A stretch of DNA of 64,000 bases, taken from assembly GCA_013433145.1 (NCBI GenBank), contig CM024180.1, forward strand, positions 5,026,001-5,090,000, written 5' to 3'. The position numbers and the translations under genes are program-made. Shown piece by piece: positions 54,733-64,000 of this stretch (the stretch's first letter is position 1; each line of letters begins with the position of its first letter). This stretch comes from Ascaris suum. Its lineage: Eukaryota; Nematoda; Chromadorea; Rhabditida; Ascarididae. The notes under the pieces were generated by a model, which was not told the origin of the DNA, did not search any database, and worked only from the letters and a program-made list of their open reading frames with translations.

Positions 54733-57700
54733 ATTTCAAAAAAAAATTTTTTTTCTCCTTTCATTGCACTAACTTCTAGGTACTACTGAAATCTCTTAAT
54801 TACCGAAATAACCAACCCATTTCAACGGGGAAATGCAATTCGGGTAAAATTCTGTTGGGTAAATTTCCTATCGACGAATACTATATGAGAAATACTAGTA
54901 AAAAAAATCCTAAATACATCGAAGCATTTTATACAATACTGGAATCGCATGAAGTTTGAAATGTTTTTTTTTCAAAGGTTATGTTGGTTTTATTACCATC
55001 AATGTTAGTTCTAAAGAGTAGGTGTTTACAAGGAGAAATGCAGTTCTCAGCGATGCCTATACAAACACTAATAAAATATGAAAACCTGGAGATCTCCAGA
55101 AGGATACTCTTGGTGAGTGAGGGATAAGTGGAAGCGTACAAGTGAATTACCTGGAATCTTAAGGGGCTTTTCTGCCTCATTGTTTATAACTTCACAAATT
55201 CAGTGATATATTTAAAAACCCTGTAAAATTAATTAATGAGTGAAGATCAGCCATCAGTGATAAATGCTCAATGATACGTCGTTAGTCAAGTGCTGTGTTT
55301 TATTGTTGCGAAGGGCGTGTTGTTGAAAGAAGTGAACGTTTTTAATGACCACTGAGTGTTTCGGAATGCAAATCCAGATACCTTTAACTATTCCAGCATA
55401 AGAACAGATCGTTTGTTTGATAACAGCACATTTTTGAATTGCTTGAGGTGCCTTCATTTAGTTCCGTTCTGATTTTAAGGCGCAGTGGAAAACTTAGCGA
55501 ATGGATCAATCCTACCTGGGCTTACAGGCATCTGCTATATAATTTTCCGATATACTCTCGAATCTCAGTAAGCGAAGTTTGCATGTGAAATGCAAATTTA
55601 TTATCATGAAAGCATCCGTTTCGACATGTAAAAAATGTTAAATGGTCGCCTGTCAGTAGAAAGAGTCCACTGTTAGGCTGTGATCTGCACCGAAATTGGC
55701 CACAACCTGGGGGGAAAGGGGATGGAGAGAGAGTTTAAGGAAGCCCATAAGAAAGTGATGTAGAGTCGATATACTTCGCTAAAAAAAGAATGCGCTATCC
55801 GACCGGATGACAATTCGGATGTTTGAAGTGTCTGGTTGCTTAGAAACGTGAAATTTGCACTTGATGCAAAAAAAGAGAGAATTGACATTGACATAGGCCA
55901 TTCACCGTTACAAGCGTTCTTTGTGTGGTTTTTTGTGTGCACCTCTCGGATAGCATTTCTCTTCATGAATTGCTCTTAGAGGTGTCATTTCAAGGCTTTC
56001 GCTCTTTTTTTATGTGAAATCCAAAAAGAAGCACCTAGCAAACCTCATAGAAGAGAGTACCTTCTCCGGAAAATACATATTTTAGATGATGAATTCGATT
56101 TTTATTCTACAGAATAGCGATAATATAAAAATTTTTAATAAAATTCCAGAAATTGCCAAATCCAGAAATGATATGAGGAAATTTGTGGCTTGATATAAAT
56201 ACTTTTCTGTACATTTTCTATTTCTGATAGGTCAAATTTCATATTGCTTTCTGATAGCAGTAGATTTCACTATATTGTTGGCATGATTTAGACCGTATTA
56301 AATGATGAAAAATTAGGAGAGCCCATAATTTAGGTTGATGCGAATGTGCTTGCATTCCCAACGATCAAAGTGAAATCTCTTGAAATTAATTAGCAAAGAT
56401 TGTTCTGCAATGAGTCGAATGAAGTTAAGAAACGACTTTTTAGTCATCAAGATGGGAACAAATATATGCTCATCCCCTCCCAAATGAAGCCACAAAAAGT
56501 TTCGAGGCACAAATGAAATAAACACAAATAAAGTGGATAGAAATATATAGGGGGTGTTATCTCGCGCTAGTTTTTGCATATTCCTTCAACCGCTAGTATT
56601 GAAGCTCAAAGCTAGAAAAGAAACATATAACGGCGACCTGCCCAGCATCTTTTTCAACTTTTTTTTCCAGGTTGAAATACGGTTTGTAAAGAGGATCTAA
56701 TTTTTGCAGATGTTATGCATTGGCTTAGAGCTGACCTCAGCGAGTGTTTTCTATTCATCTCTCGGTTATAATTGCTTGTTTCCATGTGCTCTTGTGTTGC
56801 ATTTCCACAGATCATTCGAATGCTCATATTTTCGAAACAAAATAAACTTCCTCAATTTCTCGTTTCCATTATCGTTTATCATATTCACATCATTCTTAAG
56901 CATTCCACTAACAGATGTTCAGTATAATTTTAAAAAATGTTTCATTGTGTAAAGGTGGCCATCCAGTATTGGAAACTTCCTCGAATTCATCAGCAGCTAC
57001 ATAACAATGCAAAAATTTTTTCTCCTTCTTGAATTTATTTTGCAATTTTGATGGTCATATTTCAGACTCATATTTCACAATGACTGAGATATAAGAACTC
57101 GATGCAAAAAATGATTGACTATAAAAGTATCAAAGATCGGCTGGGAATAAAGAATGCAGACGTTGATCCATACCATACTTCTTAGTAGATATATACATGT
57201 CACCTCTTCATAGAAATGTTTTTTCTTAAACAAGACTACAAGAAAATCGGCGATGAAAGCGAACGATGGAAGCTTTTTCATGAACACTTTTCTATCTTAT
57301 CTATAGAGAATATTTTGCTGGAAAGGAAAGCGTGAAAATTCCATCATAATATTTAATTATCAATTCCTATATGCTTCCATTATTAATTATATAATTGTGC
57401 CCATATGTGGGGCTGTGTTTTCTTGTTTTTATTGCTCCTATTGGAAAATACATGGGAAATATTCGAATTATATGTCCCATAGGTCATACATATAATAATT
57501 GTATGACAGAGACGTCTCACAGGTGCGCAATTTTGTTTTCCGATTTCGCTCATTTCGAAGAATGAAGAACGCACAAATTAGCGATATTCAAATGATGAAT
57601 GAGCCGATTGGCTTTCTATTTTCTAATAGGCTTCCTCAACAGACGAAACATATTGCTCGAATTTTCGCTCAAAATGCAGTCTATTTGCTCACTACACCAC

Positions 57701-59032
57701 GCTTCGCTATATTTTCTTTGCTATGCATATTTCAGTCATAATTTATTCGAAGCTTGTTTAAGTTTCAGGTATGATTTCAATACTCGTCAATCAGCGCAGA
57801 TCTTCATCTTCCCGAAGCGTTCACACTAAATCCTAATTGTGTTTGTGATATAATTACTGACGATTGTAGTGAAGCTGAGATATTATTGTTGATAGAAGGA
57901 TGCTAAATTTTGAGATAGCATTGAAGATTTAAACAGTTAGTTCAAGCTGGAGAGGCTACCGAAGAATACCTGTTTGGAGGAGGGGAAGGGGGGGGGGGAG
58001 GAGTAGGAAGGTGGAGTGTAGATGAGAGTTGGCGGCAAAAGAGAGAAGGTTTTTCGTTGGCATATTTTGCATGTATATGGATAAATTTTCGTGAATAAGT
58101 ATTGCAAACTCTGCTCGGAGGTCACGTTACCCTGACTTCTTGCATCACTAATTAGGGGCTCACGAGTGTCTAATCCAATAACGCTGTTTACAAAAGATTA
58201 CAATCCAACTTGCCCACTCAGGTACTGACGCTTACGGCTTTTTCAAGGAAGTTATAATTTATACAGCATACTTTTCCATCTCAATTCCACTTCCCCAACG
58301 ATTACATGAAATCAAAAGCGCAGCCACTAGGTCTAAGCGCCTTTGCATTCCTACTGTGGACGAACTCGAAGCATTGTTTAGCAATCTGCAGCAGTCGTGA
58401 AGGTGCCTCAATAATTCGTTGCTTTCAAGCACTGGATGAACACACGAAAAGACCCGTATCCCACCGGCTGATTTTTGAGAATTGTTCAAATTGTATCATT
58501 TGCATTGTGTTGGACCCGTGAAGTCTACCGGAATGAGTTGCGTAACGCTCGCACGCACGCATCAAATTACGGTCTGGCTAGCTTAGTGGACATAGAGAGT
58601 GACCATGCCATAAGAATATGCTCGTAAATTCTAAACGGCTAATTTAATGGAAAATTGCCCAATTCGGAACGTATTGTGCGCATTCATCGTTCTGACGTAA
58701 TCTAATTGCGAGGTAAACCAAATTGCTTCCTAATCCAACCACTTCCGATCGTCGTTCCCAATCTCATCCTTATTACATATTGAGGTAGGTCGATTTGAAA
58801 GAAAAATTTCAAAAATTTCAGTTGGGCTTGATCCCATAGAAGAGTTTCACACATTGAAGCACTGAAGCGAAATAATTTATGATCAGTTGAATAAATTCCC
58901 GGTTTTCCCTTCTATCACGGGATGAATTATTGCGGATTATTGAGGCTTGATAAGAACAGATTCCTTCGAATGTATCACCTGAAAGGCAGCCTTCTCAGAG
59001 ATGAAGTCTTCATCGTTTTGTTTAAGAGATCC

Positions 59033-59125
<93 letters not shown>

Positions 59126-62100
59126 GCAATGCTGGATGCTGGAGAAAATTCGAAAAAATTCGGAATATATCAGGAATGCGCCAAAAAATTTGTTGCGCAC
59201 AATAGCATCAAGTTTCAATGGGAAGGAAATGTGAAAGCCTAAGTTTTGTGTTGTGCGCATTAGTGGGGGCAGCCCATTAACGGGACGCCAATTGCTACCG
59301 CATGCTGTGTTTCCTTTTGACTTCTCACCGTGTGCCCTCATTAGATGACTGTCACGACCAGCTGAAATGCAAATGCAAACAGTGATACAAATTTTAATGC
59401 ATAATTCCATTGTCATATATAATAAATATCTAAGCAAACAACTGTATTCAATGTTATGTGATGATCGTTATTTAACATAACACTCATAATTATTGGTTAG
59501 AATGGTTTTATAACTATTTGACGAAACAAGATTAATGAGATGGAGAAAACATCGAATATATGATGAAATATGTGAATGTTAAAACCCGACCTCGTTGAAA
59601 ACAACGATTATGGATCTTTATTGAACAGCTTCACATTAACGATAAAACTTCGAAATAACTGAAAATAGTGATTTTGAAATGTCATCGCTTATAAAGTATT
59701 CATAATTCGCTAATAAAACGATATATTTTCGGCGGATTCTTGCTCCTTAGTACATAATTCCATATATTTTGAAGAGACTACATTTTTGACGATTATATTT
59801 GACCGACGACCGCTTTTTCATGAATTTTCGTAGAATATGTGTATGTCAACTTCGAAGTGTTGTCGCTCAATCTTTGTAGAAACCGGAGCTTCTACTTCTT
59901 TTTGCATCCAAAACTGAAAAAAAAAATTGCTCATGAAAGGGATAGTGGTATAAAATTTCAGTGCGAATTTGCGGTGCCAGAAAAGACTTCACTTAAAATT
60001 ATTTCCATTATTTCCGGGAAAAACTCTTCCTCCGGTTTTAAAAAATTATGTAGAACACATGGAGTAAGAGGTAAAAAACTTTGAAAGTATCACAGTACAA
60101 ATATATTCATCCATTAGAAATCTGCTGACAGTATCTCAGCATAGCTGATATGTTACCTGCTTTATTTTCGAGTTCAATTATTTTGAATGAAGTTAAATCA
60201 AAGGTCGTATCTGTATATCCGCAAGAGGTTGCTGCCCTCCGAAATATTCTCTCACCTCTAGCAATGTCCTAACCCCTCAACTCATAATTACAGCATAAAA
60301 AACATTTAATGATAAACTAATAACTATATAAAGAAAGAATTGATGAACGAAGACGGTATATTATGAAGAATGAATGAAGTATTGATATGCATGAGTGCAA
60401 ATCCTAATCAAGAGATTGGGTAACATCGAGGGCAGGTGCATTCAAGGATTTCATCGCTTCTAAGGGTCATACCAAATCGAGCGCATATCGAAAACAAATA
60501 AAACACACAAAGACACATCTTGCATACGAACGATGGCTATTTAGTGAAAATTAATTTCACTCGATAATGCTGTGAGGAATTTACTTCTACAGGAATAGAA
60601 AATGGCATTTTTGCGATTTTTAAATATTATGTGCTCCTGATTCAGCACCTTCCCCGCCCATTTCGACTTTGCGAATGCCGGAAATTTTGAGAAATTTCAA
60701 AAAACTCTGGTGCTTGAAGTCTGAAGTTCCCTAAAGAGGAATAGATGCAAAATATTGCTTTTAAAAATCGTTTCCTTCTTCGATGAAAATTTAAGCCTAA
60801 TAAAGGACGGTGTTACATTACCCTTGTCGCTAAGCTTGAGATGCACATATTTTTACGCTCATACGTAAAACATTAAGTTTCTTTTATTGTATATTTGTCC
60901 ATTATCGGTTTGTTACGAGAAATGATCAGATATATTGGGCGATATTGGGGGGGGGGGGGGGGGGAGTTCACTCTCTATCAACTTATAACAGTACATTGTT
61001 GAATCTTTTCCTCTTTCGAAGTAGCTATCATGGTCTTTCCCTCCTTACTAATATTTCGTCCCTTTTGCCATCATCACAGCTCTTCCTCTAACTGTTTAAT
61101 TACTTTCTTGAATTCAACTTTATATAGCGCGTTTTTTTTCAGCGCTGTTTCCATATAGCTGCAAAAAAACTGCTTGAGCATGCAATGTTCAACTCATATA
61201 TTGCCAGCAGGAGGTTATCGTCATATATACGGACCACACCTGTAAATTGAGTAAAAATAGGAGGACTTCCGGATGGAAAGCTTATCTCCTGTAGCGTTTT
61301 GGAATCAATTGTTTTGTGAACAGGAAGCGAATGGTGGTCTTAATTGGATAACGCAATCACAACGATAAACGAAAGGCGTCTCGTCGTTTGCGCAAACACA
61401 CTCGTCCGCAACGTCATAAAAGTGGCTTTGCACCCACGTGAGCAATATGCAATCGGACACCATGAGAATACTTCACAATTACTTTTACTGAAGAGCGTAC
61501 TCGATATTCGTATTAGAATCTGAGAGCGAAAACTGCTAGTTTCGATTTGAAAGAAAATAAACATCAAATTTTGAAGGACTCTTAAAGAATCTCATCAATC
61601 GTATTGTTTGCCGCAAATGCTACAATGAAATATTTAGAAATGCATAGCTTTAGCCGAATTTATGCAAATTAGCATAAAACCCGGCTCTATTCATAAGTCG
61701 ACTCTTAGCAACGCATAGTTTGCTATGTTCTAGGTCGAGGATACGTAATTTGCATATTTGCTATGCTGTAGACTAAAGATACAAGATTTGCGCATGGTTC
61801 TATTTTTAGCTGACCAGTCGAAAGAATTATACGGATAACTACACATTACAGACATTCACAGACAGCTGTCAACAAGGCAATATTCGATGAACACAATTAT
61901 GGATTTCTGGAAGTAAAAGAACAACATATAAACGTTTTGCACATACAACAGAGCTGTGCATACTTGAGGTCTCCACAGTAAAGATAACAAGAGCGCATTA
62001 ATTAACAAAAGGTCGCTTACACTTTCATCACGCTGCAGAAAAATTCGACACACTTGAGCTACCAAAGCAACATTACTTAATTATCGATGTACTGGTCGTC

Positions 62101-62139
62101 ATTTTTGCATGCTTCAGATGCCATGCACTATAATTTTGA
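54733..62139. other. No supportable gene
   Basis: The sequence is T-rich with G tracts at 57988-57998 (G11) and 60947-60964 (G18). A minus-strand frame at 58259-58489 is open and GC-richer than its flanks and ends in a stop, so it could be a terminal exon, but its acceptor and content are unconvincing. Confidence 0.4.
59036..59122. repeat. (TA)n microsatellite, 87 bp
   Basis: It is a perfect AT/TA array downstream of the bHLH gene, and it creates spurious Ile-Tyr frames. Confidence 0.98.
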
Positions 62140-62345
62140 ATGGAAGGGGGTTTTCGCTATGCGACGCGATGAATCACATCTTCGGCAGAGGCCGGAGAGC
62201 TTTCCATACCGGCAGTGCTCCGCCAAGGAGCTGCTGCCTTCTGAAAATCTCCCACGATGGCGAGGATTTTTATTGGGAAGTAGGCCCTTCCGGAGGACCC
62301 CACTGCCGATGGAAAATTAGAAAGCAACGCGTTTTACCTACGAGA
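62140..62345. other. GC-rich island of unknown nature
   Basis: GC is clearly above the surrounding sequence for about 200 bp. Two plus frames are open across it, and the minus strand has a small acceptor/donor pair inside. I recognise no protein. It could be an exon, a promoter or a repeat insert. Confidence 0.3.
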
Positions 62346-63650
62346 GTGTTATCCCGTTGTTCATGCTGTTCTGCTGTATAGTTTCCATATAAAGCTGCAG
62401 TAGAAATTACGTTTGAAAATTTGCGTTTCTGGCGTATCATCCGTTATTCATTCCATACGAAAGTTGCTTCTAAAACATGAGGTTGGAAGAATTGCGAGAC
62501 GCAGAACAGCTTTGATACAAGCTTGCAATAGGGCGCGTATTCCGCATGATGTTGTCTTTGCATAAGGCAGCTAGTTGCATTTGCAAATTTCTCTACATTA
62601 GGATGCCTTTTCATTGAAATGAAGACTGCAGTTGTGGTCTGATCTCGTTTTTCCTAACTCCAACACTTTACTTGTAAACATCAAGCCGTGGCGCATTCTT
62701 TGACTGCATCTATCGTCGTCTTAATGCGAACAATCTCGTAAAGGTGCCATCCGGAAGAGCGGGGGGGGGGGGTTGATAGCTGTAAAGTCTAAATAGTAGT
62801 CACGATATCTATACAATCAGCTGCGTGCGCGAATACATATTATGCGCAGATTTTTCCTCTAATATTTTTCTGCGGAGGTAATATTTCTAGCTATGGCAAG
62901 TGACAGCATGAACATTCTCTTTCACCAATAAAGAAAATGCACTGCAAAAAGCACATATTGTGCCACTTAGAAATTCTTATTAGCGATCCAAATTTCTGCC
63001 ATCGCTCCGTTCGATATGGCAAATCGTACTTTCTGATGTTATGTTTTCTACAAATGCAAAAAAAGCTCCGTTATCTTTTCTCATTCAAACTAGTGGGTAA
63101 TCTCTATGTTGCACATTCTAAGAAACCGTTCATTTCAAACTTTTGCAGCTGACCAACGCAACACAAGCAAACTCGTTTTCAAGAAGTTACATCCTTCTTC
63201 GATAGTCCTCTCATTGGGAATACGATTGTTTACGGGATGAATTACAATTAAATAGGAAATGATTTTTCCCTCTAAGTTACTCGTCACATGTATTTCATAA
63301 AGCTCTTTTATGAAATCGGTTCTTCAATAGACCTATTACCGTAATAGGTATTGTAGTGTAAGTAGTAGTAATAGTTTGAAATATAAACCAAAAACAATTT
63401 AATTTTGTTGTTCAAGCTAACGTTGTGGACCTTTAAGGGATGTTTTTTCAATTGGTGCTAGACGCCTCTTCCAAAGCACAATTTTGGAATTGCATTCTGT
63501 GGTGAAAGTTCTTTGTTTTGCGAATTTTAAGTTATTATTAAATATCAACTATACTCTTTTATGGGATTATTAGTGATTAACAACTTCATCGTCTTTAGTT
63601 CAAATCAAAAAAGCATTATAAATAGGAGGCTAATGAATTGGTGAATTTAA

Positions 63651-64000
63651 ATGGTTTACGAGTATCCAGAAGGGAATCGGTGGAGAAACTTGCATACGGT
63701 GGAGCTGGAAGAGATGCCGCCAAGCATCATCGCAAACAACGTTAAACACTTGTGCCATATACGGCATAAGAGTCAAAGTGAAATGGGGAAAACGATAGAG
63801 TTCGTGCATATTTTCAACGATTGCCACTTCAAAAGGTGTCTTTATTTAATTATACAAGATTTGGTGCATTCACTTCCACTGTTGTTGGAGAAGCGCTGCA
63901 ACATTACAGTCAATAATGACTCCATCCTATTGTTCTCTTCACATTTTCCTTTCTCCATTTATTGCATTATTTGCAATGCAATAAAAGTGATGGTTGTGTA
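63651..64000 (+). CDS. Open frame running off the window end (coding strand ambiguous)
   Basis: From an ATG directly after a TAA, 116 codons stay open to the end of the window (MVYEYPEGNRWRNLHTVELE and onwards). On the other strand, 63842-63681 is equally open (VAIVENMHELYRFPHFTLTL and onwards) with possible phase-0 ends. Only one can be real, and perhaps neither is. I recognise neither product. Confidence 0.25.
   Translation, partial: MVYEYPEGNRWRNLHTVELEEMPPSIIANNVKHLCHIRHKSQSEMGKTIEFVHIFNDCHFKRCLYLIIQDLVHSLPLLLEKRCNITVNNDSILLFSSHFPFSIYCIICNAIKVMVV

Noticed and set aside
58259..58489. 76-codon minus-strand frame as a terminal exon
   Set aside because: GC and openness are suggestive, but the acceptor is weak, the plus strand is open as well and no partner exon was found.
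58560..58640. tRNA-like segment with GGCTAGCTTAGTGG
   Set aside because: Only a loose A-box match is present; there is no B box at the right distance.

Overview
This is a eukaryotic window, almost certainly a nematode. It is AT-rich, most introns run from 0.3 to 2.2 kb, and most 3' splice sites read TTTCAG or a close variant. It also has long (TA)n and homopolymer C or G tracts, and an achaete-scute factor of the kind nematodes carry. Introns this long argue against Caenorhabditis and fit a larger-genome worm such as an ascarid; that placement is inference. Almost every gene is split into short exons, so I read coding sequence by joining open segments whose splice sites and reading phases agree.

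Layout. (1) From 1848 to 22053 on the minus strand lies the 5' part of the nematode homologue of SZT2, the large scaffold of the KICSTOR complex that restrains mTORC1. I trace 22 exons and roughly 970 residues, beginning at a start codon at 22053. The family protein is about 3,400 residues, so the rest lies beyond position 1. The 5' end has an upstream mini-ORF whose stop overlaps the main start (TAATG), and a 23-nt microexon supplies part of a conserved segment. (2) From 22.1 to 26.3 kb is upstream sequence with C-rich tracts, a GACGTC-containing minisatellite and one unplaced candidate exon. (3) From 27347 to 32948 on the minus strand, seven short open segments with good splice sites and fully compatible phases make a second gene that I do not recognise. 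(4) At 33.4-33.9 kb is a decayed LINE reverse-transcriptase relic. (5) At 34507-34978 on the plus strand is a possible two-exon gene for a 69-residue secreted peptide. (6) From 35 to 51 kb there is no gene I can support. (7) At 51919-54042 on the plus strand is a complete two-exon achaete-scute bHLH gene (194 residues). (8) From 54 to 64 kb there are repeats, a GC-rich island and ambiguous open frames, but no confident gene.

The two best-supported genes act in different pathways: SZT2 in nutrient sensing at the lysosome, and the achaete-scute factor in neuronal fate. They are about 30 kb apart and transcribed away from each other. Composition flips with this arrangement: nearly all long C tracts on the plus strand lie left of 27 kb and nearly all long G tracts lie to the right. 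This suggests that transcription direction, or another strand-asymmetric process, has shaped the region.
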